Made by a program: the position numbers and the translations under genes. A DNA stretch of 64,000 nt from Cliona cf. orientalis (taxonomy: Eukaryota > Porifera > Demospongiae > Clionaida > Clionaidae): contig OZ005694.1 in the NCBI GenBank assembly GCA_963930775.1, positions 6,565,054-6,629,053 of the forward strand, in the 5' to 3' direction. This document shows, one piece after another, positions 31,688-44,600 of the stretch. Position 1 is the first letter of the stretch. Every line of letters starts with the position of its first letter. The notes below the pieces were generated by a model, which worked only from the letters and a program-made list of their open reading frames with translations, searched no databases and was not told the origin of the DNA.

Positions 31688-34339
31688 ATCTGGAGCATTC
31701 TTGTGCAGTTCATCAAAAAAAAATGCTTTGGTATCTTCAATAATATATATTTTTTTATTATTATACGTACTAAAGAGCATGCATGTGAAGTAATGCAACT
31801 ACTGTTGTGTATATTCCTAGGGAAACCTCCTGACCCTGTGTTTATTTGACAAATTCATCAATAGTAGAATAGAATGAAGCACTATCATAGGAGCATAATT
31901 AGCGGTGTTACAATAGAGTAATAACAGGAATGTCATTACGTAATATACATTGCAGCAGTGGCATGCCTCACCAGAACTCTAGTTGAATTTTCAACCAAAG
32001 GAACACACACACAATATAATATAGTCTAATGGCACATTAAATGATTTCAACATACACTGTTTAAACCACGTAGCACAGCAATAGACACACTCATCAACTC
32101 ACTTACTGAGTGACTACCTACATTGTTAACCCTACGACACATGAACCGAGGGTTGGCAACGTTTTCCTCAGCATGTTAAAAATGAACACAATATACATGG
32201 ACATATTATGCTTTCACAACAGGCTATTTTTTTATGTGGGAATGAAACAGGGCCAAAAGCCTTGATAGTAAGTTACGGGTTCCAACCCAGCATGCCTCAG
32301 CCTTGGGGATTAGGGAGGACACTGAGAGTACAAACTAATCATAATATTATATCTCCAGCCAGGTTGACATGAAATAGTGATAACATAATGATGATCACCC
32401 TAATAAACAGACATACATGCATATAAAGGTAGCGTAATACGACTTACACATGTACATTGTACCTCCCATGACAATAAATAGAGTGTGTCTGTGTGCACAC
32501 GTAATTGTTGTTTGTATAAACTCATTCATACCTTCATAATCAATCCCTAGGTGTATATCCATCATTGAATCATCAGTGCTTCCTTCAAACTTGATAGTGG
32601 GTGGATCAAACCTTGTTCCTCTCATTGTCACCTTGACATGATAGTCTAGCAGCCGATGTTGCAGGTCTTCATGCTCACTCTCCCTCCAAATGTCAGAAGC
32701 TCTGATCTGTTGAAAAGGGTCATATGATATACGATCGAGGGAGGGAATATGTAGCTAGCCATCCACCTGCACTTCCAATGTATCATTGCTAGCAACCTCC
32801 CACCGGCATCTAGGTTTTACCCACAAATTCAGAGTATAGGGTGGCATTAGTTTACCTCTTAAATTCCTGACTACATCTGTTTCAAAGGGAAATGAACACA
32901 GGTAGAGTGGTGCAGCGCTGCAGTGCTCCTTGGGAAACACTTGCAATTGAACCATTGAATGATCAGCCCCTGTTACCGAGTCATTAGCTATTTAGATATA
33001 ATTACACTGCTAGGACCTAGTGTGAATATGTTCAGATCAATCCCAGAAGTAGCCTAGTATTGCTTGATTTTGCTTTCATAAGCTTTCTCCACAAAACTTA
33101 GGCATGCCCTACCCACTTATACAATTGATTTACAAACGTTTTCTCCATTAAGTTCTCACATTTCCTACTGATCTACAAAATATTTCCCTTTACATGATAT
33201 TAACATATTATTATGATATTGTGTAGGAAGTAATAACAGGGCTGGCACAGACAAGACAGACAAGAGAATGATGGTGGGTGATGGGAGCAAGGGGCGGAGC
33301 ACAGAAAAATTACCAATGCTGGCTCACATGAATACACTAGCACAGATAACAGCTGCAATCATAACAATCACTTTAAAATTAATATCAACTCTTACATGTA
33401 ACCATCACCCCTCTTAATTTTACGACATATTGCTATTGGAACCTCTAAATTTTCTAAACCGTGACACCAACAACACCCAATATCTGCTAGCTATCTATAG
33501 AGACATGTTACCATTCGATCTTCAGGCTCCACTGCAGTGATGTGTGGGCTCTTCTCTGGCACAATGATTCTTAATGATCCACCTGAACTGGTTGTTGAAG
33601 CAAATCTGAAATTCTTGATAAGGTATTGCTCATCATCATCACCATAGACTTCGTGTTTGCGTCGCAATTTCAAAATCTACATGTTAACAAACATCAATAA
33701 GTAAACAATTCAAGAGCCAACTGAGGAATGCTACTTTACCTTGAGAGCTGTGTAATGAAAATGAGCATCGATGTAGACTTCATGAATGTCACCGGATGAC
33801 TTTACTGACACAATAAGAGAGTAGAGAGCATCAACACTGGTATCAGCTTGCTGTGGTGGACTCTCAACCTGCATGAGAGATACAAACTAATGTTACTCAA
33901 TTATATAATTATGACTAAGTTTATCATATTATGTACTGTATAATTAATAAATGTAGAAATTTTCACATTTACTATGGTGACCTTCACCGCATTGGTGAAG
34001 TTGCGATTTTTTTCCTTTTACAACACAAAGGTTGGTGAAATTTTATCCAGCAAAAATTTTCATATACATGGTATAATAAAATAACAAGAAACATATGCAT
34101 GTACAGCTGAAAATGTTGCCTCTACAAACTAGATGACATTGTAGTGCTGAATTTTAGAGAATCTGATGATTCTGACAATATCACATTCCTAATTATTTCC
34201 TTTTCAAGCTTAATTTTGCACTTAGGATTCGACATTTTTATTATCTTGTCTAGTTATATATAGGCAGTGTGTGCTCTCTGCGATGGGTGAATCCATAAGT
34301 GCACATGCAAACATAAATAATACAATAATTATCATCTTT

Positions 34340-35095
34340 CAGGGTTTCATCTAGCAGCAGAAATTTGGGGTGGAAGTGCGATAAATGAGTGGGTGTATTT
34401 AGCATGCCAAGTTCCTTCGGATGTATTAATTTTTAGGAGAATTCCTCCGGTAATTTTGATCAAAAACATAGCAATAATTATGCTAGTGGTTTGATTTGGT
34501 GACTTATTGTAATAATATTATGCAAAAAGTGACCACTTGCCAAGTAGCAGCATAATGGTCCATATGGTAAATGGTCGTCAATATAGCACGTACATAGTCT
34601 AAGCCATATGCACACCAATGTCGGTGCTTCAATCGCAGAGATGTCTGAGACCGACTCTCGACCTCAAAACTGACAATTTTTAATCACAGAAGATGAATTC
34701 GACAAGCCATACAGCTTCTGAACATCGGGTTGGTCGCGGCATGGCACACAGTGTGCGTGCTATATATAGTGCAAGGCTATCCACGGGATTATGTCAGCCA
34801 AGAGAATGCGTGAAGTTCGGCTGGCGGTACTTGTCAGAGAAAGTAGCACTCAGCTTCTAATGTATTCGCTGGATACATGCGTCAGATACTCTACCAATTT
34901 TCAAGTCTCAGAAAGGCTCCATGGAGGCCCTGAATTTTCTGGCAATTATCTCAGATTACACCATAGGTTTCATCATACATTATACTATAATTACCTCATA
35001 ACCATAGAAACGTAAATTGCTGCTGGGCAAGTAATGATGCTTAATTCAAATTCTTACGGGGAAGATCCACACTCCCCCCACCGGATGAAACCCTG
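34340..35095. mobile_element. CAGGGTTTCATC-type element, unit 2 copy
   Basis: Both tips are clean here: CAGGGTTTCATC at the left, GATGAAACCCTG at the right. The poly-C tract of the unit 1 copy is only six C long. Intron position is the same as in units 1 and 3. Confidence 0.65.
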
Positions 35096-36832
35096 TCCGT
35101 TGTAAAGTTTTTTTAATAAACACTATCACATAGGGTGGAAGTTATTAATAGACGAAACACTCTTAACAAAAAAGGAATCGTCAATTACGGTATGTATGTT
35201 ACTTACATGAGTGTACATGTATACTGATGAAGGCCCCATAGCTGATGATGATACATGAGTGAATGCTGATAGAGGCTCTATAGCAGCAGATGATGTCATA
35301 CATGTACATTCAGCTGTGATGTTCCTCTGATACAGTATCCTCTCACCCAGCGACAGCTCAAGAACTTGTTCACTCTGAAAAAATGTCCTGTCCACTAGTC
35401 TAAATGCTTCCATTAGCTCCCAAACAACCACAGTGGGTATAAACCACACAGCGATAAATGAGTTGGCAGATTCTACAGCTACCAGGATGGAAACAGCGAC
35501 AAATTCTGACAGTCGTAGTTCATTATAGAAGTGGTTTCGAAAGTAATCCAGTTTTTCGAGTGTGTATGACTTGGGATCGTCTGCAAACTTTGCCCTCAAT
35601 ATTTTGTGGTCAACACGTGGTACTTTTAAGCCTGACCAGCAGTCTATCACCTCACTGATAGTAGTGATTTTCTTGAACAATTGTATCTTTTCGGCATATG
35701 AAATCATTTCTTGCTTTAAATCTTGACTACCGAATTTTGATATGAGATGTTGCAATAATTTGAAATCTATAAATGTGAAGAGCGGATTGAGGCAATTAAA
35801 AAGCTGAGAAATAACTCTTCTTTTCTCTAACTTAGGTAGCATCTTTTATATTGTACTTTCATACTCCTTCCGGAACGTAACTGGCAATTTTGTCAATACT
35901 CGCAACACTTGGTCCACCGAAGTACTTCCTTCTGATAATTCAGTCACCAGGCGTTCATGAAGGCAGTCAAACTCCTCCATCAATGCTTCAATCCATTTGG
36001 GCACATCCAGAGGGAACACTGCATAGAATAAGTTGATAGGCAAGATACGTAACACAATAACAATGGGTAGGTAAGTATATTGCCATCACATATTAAAATT
36101 AATGTTACTACATGAAGCTCACTAAGAAATGTTTCTACTGTACAGCGGGAAACTTTGGAGAGGTTTTATATTTGGGAATTTGAAGAATTCAGTATAGATT
36201 ACCCAAATTAGCTTGCACACATATGGCAATAAACATTTAGAATGCCCAATTTAAATTTCACCAATAGCAATGAAGAGCCATTTGCCAAATTTAATGCTCG
36301 CCACAGAAAACCTGGGTCCAGGGAGGAGCTTATAAGTATGTTCACCTTGTTGATCACGTTATACCATTAAAGTGGGAAATTTGAGTGGTCCACTTTTTAC
36401 AAAATAATAGAATCACGAAATTGAATCCCTGTACTCTATAATGGGAATGTGTCAGCAAAAAATTAAAATTTAATGGTAAAGATCACCTACATGTATCTAT
36501 GAAAATCGAAGTTCCCCCTCAATTTTCCCGCTAGTACAAAAATAGGTATGGCAGTTGAGAAACGGTAGGCACTTTAATTCATGCATACATGTAGCTTCTA
36601 TAATTATGCTCAGACAGTTTAAATTTGTATTTATGCACATTAAACGTTTATTATTGTCAGCTAGTGGTGACTTTCAAAAGGTTTTTTTGATCTCCAAAAG
36701 TTTTTAATTAATATTAATTATTACACTCAGGAATTCATGTGAAATACATTAATTAGGTTGTAAAGTCCTATAATGGACAGTTTTGCACTTATGCACCTAT
36801 TGAGGAAAAAACTTAATTGTGAAATGATCCCC

Positions 36833-37218
36833 CAGGGATTATTTCAAGGGGGAGGCAAGGGGGGGCTATTGCCCCCCCCCCCTGGAAACTTGGTTGCCCC
36901 CCTAGAAATTTAGAAATTACTAGAGAGAAAGAGAGAGAGAGATGTAGCTGAATGATATAACAAAATGGTAGCTAAAAGGTTGTTGTCATCATCATCATAA
37001 TAATATATACTCTCAGAAGCTACCAGAAGCAATCTCAGGGGTTGTAAAATAAAATTTTCTGGGGGTACATGCCCCCAGACCCCCCTAAATGGGCGTGCTT
37101 ATGCACACACTGTGCTGATTCTTTGATTCTTTACACTTGCCCCTCCTAATATTTGGGCGCTAAGCATTCCCCCCACCCTCCCCCCCCCCCCCCGAGCAAA
37201 ATCCTGAAATAAACCCTG
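36833..37218. mobile_element. CAGGGATTATTTCA-ended MITE, unit 2 only
   Basis: Tips CAGGGATTATTTCAAGG and TGAAATAAACCCTG are inverted. Unit 1 has the uninterrupted site near 12290, where a CAGG remains. No target duplication is clear. G- and C-rich tracts lie inside each arm. Confidence 0.65.
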
Positions 37219-38230
37219 AACTATATGAAATTAACTCATTTTTGCCCCTAAGAATAAATAATTTGTACAGTTCAATCCCCTATATAGGATCAATTAATTT
37301 ATCGCTCTGGAAATTAATAAGTGATTGCTTGACCTCTCCGGAATCTGTATAGGGAACCAGAAAGTACCCCCCAAGATTAATTAAAATCACCAAAAGAGGC
37401 CTGTCACGAAATAAATGGTCCCCCGCTAGAAGTGGTCCCCCCCCCCCCCCCCACCCACCCACCCCCCGGAACCATCCATTTCCGCGAAACAATGGTCATC
37501 AGTGTTCAGGGTGGACTGCTTGTGGCAGGCACAGGTGGTCCGGGGGGGGGGGGGGGGACAGATTATTCTGGTACCAATGAATCATGATATGGATTGTCAG
37601 TTGCATGATAGGCTCATAAGAATCAAATAGCCCAATAATTATTCCATACCTGTAGAACTTAATTCATCCTGGTGCTCTTGAGCCTGGTGATTTTGATCAC
37701 TACCAGAGGGTATTTCCCAGTTGGTGACACTTCCTGACAGTTGTACCAGGCTCAACGTCGACTTAACCTTTGCACACATAAACTCCACGAGATCACCGTC
37801 GGGTGGCGTTGTCGACGATGCAAAACGCTAGCTAGCTTCAGATACGTGGCTTTCTTGCCCTCCCTCTTTCCCCAGGTATCCAATAGAGCTATTCTACAGA
37901 GCTCTTCGCTAGAGTTCTCGCGATTTATGTCCCTCAGTTTCTCCAAGGTGAACTCGAGGTAACGCCCAGCCATCTCCCAGTCATCAAGCTTCACGGCAAC
38001 CTCGTCTCGAACTCGCTCTGGACACTTCTTGTCCAGATCCGTAGGTTTTAAACCATGTCGGGACAAAATCTCCTCCAAACTAGGACCTGCTTTGCTCACA
38101 ATAGGACTGATTGACGACATGACATGCTTCGCTCGCCACACCACAAAATCTGAGTTTGGGGGTGTGGCCAGAAATCATCACATACACATACAAATTAATC
38201 TCGACGACCATTTCTTAATGGCACTGCTGG

Positions 38231-38563
38231 GCCATGCATATTAAAAGGACATATATATGTAGGAATAGTACATTTAATTTAATTTTAATAGTAGCACTAC
38301 ATTACTATTATAACAGAAAAACAGTAATGATAGAATGCTTGTATAATAACATTGTGAACATACAAACAATTAATAGCTAGCTATATCTAAGTCATGCAAT
38401 AAATTTTTCATGATTAATTAATTTTCTTGATGATTTAGACCAGTACTAATAATAATTTTATAACAGTGAAACAATAATGATAGTCTGCTTGTAAACATAC
38501 ATACAATAAAAAAAAATACACTGGCTAATCTGTAGTAGCTAACTAGCTATATTAAATATTATG
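38231..38563. other. AT-rich non-coding stretch
   Basis: Nothing recognised. A motif with TAACAGAAAAACAGTAATGA recurs loosely about 150 bp later. Confidence 0.35.
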
Positions 38564-38797
38564 TCATGCTGTGCCGAGGTCAGTCCTCCAGCCTGAGCGA
38601 GCTAGAGTGTCTCCATTATTGTATCTCATCAGATAGTCTATGGATGTTGAAATGCCACTATCCACAATCTGTTTCTGCTCTCTCGTAAAGTGCTCAAAAG
38701 TTTCATGATGCTTCTGCTGAAAAGTGCTGCAGTTGGCAGCCATTCTCTGTCGCAGTTCGTCCTCTCTGTACTCAAAATGCAAGACGTCTAACATCAT
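38564..38797 (-). CDS. Small hypothetical ORF (77 aa)
   Basis: Starts MMLDVLHFEYREDELRQRM and is rich in charged and amphipathic helical sequence (QKHHETFEHFTREQKQIV). It ends RTDLGTA. The composition looks more like protein than neighbouring frames, but there is no second copy for comparison and no recognised family. It lies upstream of the unit 2 gene. It could instead be the last exon of a longer gene, or chance. Confidence 0.3.
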   Translation of the reverse strand: MMLDVLHFEYREDELRQRMAANCSTFQQKHHETFEHFTREQKQIVDSGISTSIDYLMRYNNGDTLARSGWRTDLGTA

Positions 38798-39492
38798 CTT
38801 GACTTAATTGGGTGAGGGTGTCCTGTTTTAGATCGGGGGGCATGTTGTGCAATATTAATGGAAAGTATTAGCAGCTATAGCTACTATAGTTGATTCATCA
38901 ACTCAACTAGCTGAGTAAAGTGGACAGCTAGTAATGAATCGTACTGTAGCCCCAAAGCAATCATGGTTACCTGACCACTAGCACTAGCTGATTTGTTGTT
39001 TCTGTGACCCTCCACCACCCACTCTTGGTAATATGCCTACCACGTACACTGGAAGCTTATACGCTTGATAAAAGACGTCCATGCAACCACCATTTTCACC
39101 TGGAAAGAGAGAGAGAGACAAAGAGGGAGAAGGAAAGAGAGCTAGCCTGAGGTTTTGATCACAACAAAAATGAAAGTTAGCAAACTTAATACCACTTGTA
39201 GTGAAAAAATGTTCCTGTTTGCTATAATATGCGTCATATGCTATTATAATATTATTATTATTATTATTACAATAATTATAATATAATATTATGTAAGTCT
39301 GTTTCTTGAACTGTTCCTACATGTCCAGTGGAGCCTATGTACATGTATTAATTTTATTGCTGCTGTTAGTGTGTATCATGTGCATGTGTTGCTGCGTTGA
39401 GGCGGTTCCACTCAGCGATCAGTACTCTAGCTGTAGGGATTTCAGACAATTATATAGGATCACTGAGCCATAGGCTGGCACATGATATAATA
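38798..39492. other. Non-coding stretch
   Basis: No gene seen. A (TTA)n-like tract lies near 39245-39290 and a GAGA tract near 39103-39140. Confidence 0.4.
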
Positions 39493-39926
39493 TGTGACCT
39501 GCTATGAGAAAAGGGACCACTCGGGATATTTTATAAAAATTGAGTTTTTGGAATGAATTGATAGCTCTATGTGTGCTGAATCCAATGGTGCAGGTTTCAT
39601 GAAAAAAATATTGATCACAAGCCGAGTTATGACCATTTTTATACACTCGGGTAGGTATATTCGTTTTTCGGAAAATGCGCATTTTTAATTGAAATTTACA
39701 TTAATTTATATGCGCCCAAGTATATAATAATGCCCATAACTATAGTTTACATGTTACAACCCTATGAACATAGCATATCACTATGAAGCCAAAAATCTAC
39801 ATTTTCTAAATAGACCAAAAAACAGAAAAGTGAAAAATAATAACCTTAGACACATTTTGGCAATAATATTATTATTAGAAAATGAAAAAATATCCCAAGT
39901 GGTCCCTTTTCTCATAGCGGGTCACA
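39493..39926. mobile_element. TGTGACC-ended MITE with TA target
   Basis: Tips TGTGACCTGCTATGAGAAAA and complement, each continuing into GGGACCAC. TA lies on both sides (39491-39492 and 39927-39928). The TA target fits Tc1/mariner-related MITEs. Confidence 0.75.
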
Positions 39927-39928
39927 TA

Positions 39929-40529
39929 TCATCTCATGACATTGTACATACCAATAATTATTATTGTAAATTATTAGAAGAAGAATGGGGTGTTGGTGGA
40001 AGATAATTCAGATGGTATTCTCTGGGTCTTGATCTTTCCATTGTTGCATGATCCATGAGTATCTGTGATGTGTCGACATCTGTCCATACCATGCACTTTA
40101 ATATGTGATTTGCATTAATTTTCTATGTTTTTACAACTATCACTGCCCCGCTTCGAATGGCCTCACTATTCATTCCGGACACCCTAAGCTAGTCTTGTCA
40201 CAGTATAATATTATGACACCTTTTATGCCAGGACAAGATGACAGATTGATTCTAGAGGGGGGGGGGGGGGGGGGGGGGTGGGAAGAGATTGAGAGAAAGA
40301 GCAAGATCTAGTAAAACTGAGCGAGTACATTGAGATATATCAATACGAAGCAGAATTTAATCCCGTATTTTGCTCACCAGTACGTACATACTCCAGTTGC
40401 TTTCTCTATAGTACGTAGTCCTCTTACCCGTGTGTTTCCAAAACCAGAGGAAGCTGGCTAGAGCCACTACTGCCCTCCTTGTCCCATTGATGAATTAATT
40501 ATTTAAAAGTGGAATTTAATTGACAATAA
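39929..40529. other. Non-coding stretch with a poly-G tract
   Basis: No gene seen. A nearly pure G run lies at about 40257-40278. Confidence 0.4.
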
Positions 40530-40693
40530 TGGGTAATATACCAGGTGTCCATGCAGTAGGGATACACACTGCACATTAATATTCCTGTAGCCAGCTGGTT
40601 GCATAAATAATTCTCTTGATTTACATGTCTTAGCTCGTCCAATGAAAACTCTAAATAAAAACTAATCATTTCCCAGTACACTACCAAGTTCAA
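40530..40693 (-). pseudogene. Decayed Death-domain exon between units 2 and 3
   Basis: Minus-strand translation gives YWEMISFYLEFSLDELRHVN, parallel to the intact WEMAGRYLEFTLEKLRDIN, and later MDTWY against LLDTWG. It is the sibling of the remnant at 27745-27906 and lies in the same relative place, so the remnant was duplicated with the units. The flanking exon sequence is lost. Confidence 0.55.
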
Positions 40694-40828
40694 CAGCGAT
40701 AGCGATAGCGATAGCTATTATCTCATAATTGGTCTGGATCTTCTGTGAATCAAATATCAATCAAATCTTAATTGCTCATGAAGCCATAATTATCATGATA
40801 AAAAATTTAATAATGAATGCACTGGATA

Positions 40829-41618
40829 TGAGAATGCTACTCTGCCAGTTATAATAGGTAATGTACATCCTTCTGGTTATACTTAAACACATGGAGCCAC
40901 ATGTGATATCACCAGCAAAACTTGCATGCAATGTGGTGGAAGGAGTAACTATGTACACTGCATGGGTTAAGCACATGCAGCAGTCTAACTTATCACAGAC
41001 CCTACTTTGGTAATTAACCCTTGCCGCATAGCGTAAGCACAGGGTTACTGTAATCTTTCGGTGATTTTTGTTGTCCAAACCCTCCGGTGCTAAACTTAAT
41101 GGTAGGTATAATCGGTACAAAGAAATGTTGGTCATATTACAGTGGTGTAGCATAATGCTACACACAGCTAGACTGGCAACAGCTGCACAATTTAATTGTG
41201 CAGTTGTTGCCAGTCTGTGTCTACATGGCACCTACCTCAGCTAATAATTGTACTTGACCAATTGCCATCATTCTATGCTTCGCTTCAATGTAATGACAGT
41301 GCAAACAGGCAGTGGCTCTCAAGTCATTCTCTGCTCTCTCTCTCAGCTTCATTTGCTGAATGTTTTCGGCCAGGCTGCATTTTATACATTTTCAAACTCC
41401 TTTCATCTGATATTTTCTCTCTCTTTCCCTTGTACTTCACACATCCGGCTATGATCACCTCTCCCTCCCGCCCCTTCCTCCTTTCCTCTCCCTCCCATCC
41501 TCTCTCCTTTCTCTCAATATCACAAATTAATGTATGCTCATTATATTATATAATATAAATACTTCAAGATACATAATATTGAGTGGGGAAACGTACACAG
41601 AAATACAAATTAATGAAG
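40829..41618. other. Duplicated non-coding 3' flank of the unit 3 gene
   Basis: Counterpart of 1494-2482 and 28021-28873. No gene. Pyrimidine tract near 41410-41515. Confidence 0.5.
41170..41216. repeat. Palindrome in 3' flank, unit 3 copy
   Basis: The best-preserved copy: AGACTGGCAACAGCTGCACA and an almost perfect inverse around a few bases. GTAGCATAATGCTAC lies next to it. Confidence 0.65.
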
Positions 41619-44600
41619 CTACTCATCAAAATACCACTTCAATTTGTCTTTGAGTCTTGTTGGAAGTGGTAGTCTATCAACTTCATCACCACTGTTTAGC
41701 CAACTTGATAGTCTTTCCAGGCACAGCTCTTCAAGGTTGATAGCACCATACTCTGTAGATGGGTGCATGGTGAGAAAATTAATAATTATTGAAAATTATG
41801 CGTGAGAGGGAGTGTGGTCAATATCCTTATGGACTATGGCAGTTCAGCAGTATCCATAGCTATAGTGGCTACGACTCTCAAGCCGAATATTCAGAGTCTG
41901 ATATGCATCATTCGCTCTAGTCCCACCCCCATATCATAAAGTTACAAGACCGTGGCAAAACTCACACTAGTGTATAGCTACTAGTACAATAATAGTACAA
42001 TGTCATGAACATGGAACCGTGTACTACAGTACTTGGCAGTACGTGCCCAATAAGTCTCAGCATAATAATAATTTTTATTATTGCCCTTCGTTAGATATTT
42101 ATTAGTGTCTAAACACTACGGTTGACTATGGATACAACTAACATTATTTTTAATAATAAGAGTGAGTCACAAAACATATATAATATTTGCAGAGTCATCT
42201 TCAGCAAGAATGAAATTTGGCATAAACTATTCACAATCATAGCTAGGTGTGTGTACATACACTACTACTGTAATACTCACCTGCTTTGGTGATAACTGTA
42301 GCAACACCGCGGTCACTATGGTCCACAACAGCATAGACATCAGTGTCTCTGGTATAGATGTTCTTTGCTGCTATGCCTTGACTTTCACCATTCACAGTGA
42401 ACTCCAACACTCCACCTTGGGATAGACGCAATCCAACACAATCTCCCTCACGAAGATCATCTAAATCAACGTAGCCATAGTCAGACTTCTCTCTAGGAGT
42501 GGCAAGGTTATTGAATAGTTTCTGGCCAAACCACACACAATGGTAGTCAGCATCAAAGGAATCAGTAGGGATATCAGGACCAGATTCAATAGGTACGCCT
42601 TTCTTACACCTTCTTATTCCCAATCCTAGTGATTCAGTCGTGGACCATTTTGCTACATATGCCACCATTTTCACCTCAAACTCTGCCAGTCCTTTAAGAG
42701 GTTGTGCTCCATATGCTATAGCATCAAATGATGTATCTTCAGGGTCCATCCTCTCAGCTCCTAGTCCATTGTTGGTGATTCGAATGCATTCTCCCGCTGC
42801 ACTGTGGTAGCCAAATTGAATGTCTTTGTTTGGTTTTGACTCATCTGTATCTGACTGTGACAAAGGATGTTGTAGTCGTCTGATTTGGTCTTCCTCCACA
42901 AACATATCATCTGATAGAAAAATGTATGTACATTTATGTAACTTGATGTGTGTCCACACACATGACTCTTATCTGAATGTGCATCTGTTAACTTGGGAGG
43001 CTCATACGTTCATAAAAATGTATTATGCTCACCATACAAACCCCTCTCATTAAATTTTATTTCTTTATTAGATTGCACCACAAGCAAAAGCAATACTATT
43101 CATTAGCTTCTCTCATTTGCTTATGTGAACTGTATATTATTGTAATATTGTGCATACGTGACAGTACATGTAGTTGTGGTGGTACATGTACAATGTCATG
43201 TACATTCACCCCGTGCGCATGCGCAAAGGGTAAAGTAATCGGTCGTGTCATCGTTGTCATTGTTAGCACAAAAACCGCCATATCTCGAGGTCAAGGCACC
43301 TGAGCGACTAGTAGGTACAATGAATCAGTCGCATTTGGCGAAAAACGGGCTTCAGAGTGCTTCGAATCAAGGGACATAGTCCACGAGCGTCACAAATAGT
43401 GCCTTTTTGTTAGCCTTCGTAACCACGCCTATCAACAGTGCCCACTCAATGCATTATGCATGCAGGCCTTGTGCTTTCTGCTCATGCGCAAACAAATATT
43501 ATTAGGCATGTCAGAATCCCCAAAAAATTGCCTATAAAAAACCTGCACACGTTTAAATATTATGAAGTTTCAGGGATCATAACTACTCACTACAATGTGC
43601 TACAAACACCAAACTTGCACCACAGGCTTCAGCAAAGATAGCACTACACTGCAGTATCCGAAATGTTGGGTTGTAACCACTTCCGGCATTGCAGGGCTTC
43701 AGGAAAACTCCATAAATACCACATACTCAACTACTGTGGCACACAAATATTGCTAATGGATAACTTCAACTTGCTCCATGCTGCTCATTTCTCCAGGGCA
43801 TTTTATGCTTCTAGGGGTTTTTCAAGGTGCTAATTTCAAATTTTTCAGTAGTTTCAACCATTTTTGAAGTGTTCAGTCGAAAATAGCTCAAACAGCATTT
43901 TACTTTGTGTAAAATAGTATGCGTACATACGAGAAAATGTGTTGAAAATGTGAAAAATGAAATTTTTGGCTCAAACTACCCCTACCTAGACCATTTCTGC
44001 CAAAAAATATGCTACATAGAAAGTGCACGCACTTTAAACTCTTTGTTGCTTCTAAGGAACTCGGGGCTTGTCTTATACTTGAAGAACAGATTCCACTTCA
44101 GAAAACAATATTAATATGTGTATAATGTGCATGTACATGTGTGAACATGTGTGTGTACCACTGTGAGAGTTTATGTATGTGTTTGAGCGGACGTCTAAAC
44201 TAGAAATTTCAAAAAATCATGCATGAAGTCAGCTTCTGGAATTCTGAGGCAGTGAAGTATTAGCTACAATAGCAACAAAACAGGTATGCACACCAAATTT
44301 TTTTAATTCATTAATGCATATTAAATTCATCACTAGAATAAGCAGAGAGGTACGTACATGCTATATTTCAAGTTTGGAGTTAATCAGTAGTGTAGTTTTT
44401 GAGTTATAGGCCTCTAAAGCAATCAACATGTTACGTGCCATTCCCCTATTGGAATAGTACACACAAGCCTAGCAGAAAAATTGTGATGTTTAGAAATATT
44501 GAAACAGCCATATCTCCGCAACCACTCAATGAAATTTTACGGAACAAAGACTAAATTGTATCTTGAGGCCTTCATTATTATTATGTGTAGCAAAGAAAGT

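Larger units (their letters stand above)
28874..38120 (-). pseudogene. Death domain-NHR-SOCS gene, unit 2 copy, disabled in its 5' half
   Basis: All seven exons and their splice sites are recognisable: 37650-38120, 35207-36018, 33740-33868, 33512-33676, 32532-32706, 30306-30932 and 28874-29007. Two lesions break it. Near 37796-37805, about 8 extra bases in the Death-domain exon shift the frame and lead to an early stop. In the helical exon, the CAG codon of unit 1 is TAA at 35846-35848. The last five exons match unit 1 in length and remain open, including the NHR and SOCS exons, so a shorter transcript could still encode an NHR-SOCS protein. An assembly error could mimic one lesion, but two independent ones make loss more likely. 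Confidence 0.75.
27907..38230. repeat. Segmental duplication unit 2
   Basis: Same order and orientation as unit 1, starting at the block with ATAATTGGTCTG and ending about 110 bp upstream of the Death-domain start codon. It lacks the foldback, family A, 5-bp-target and MULE MITEs of unit 1. It has its own insertion at 36833-37218 and a small inversion at about 33020-33330. Confidence 0.85.
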
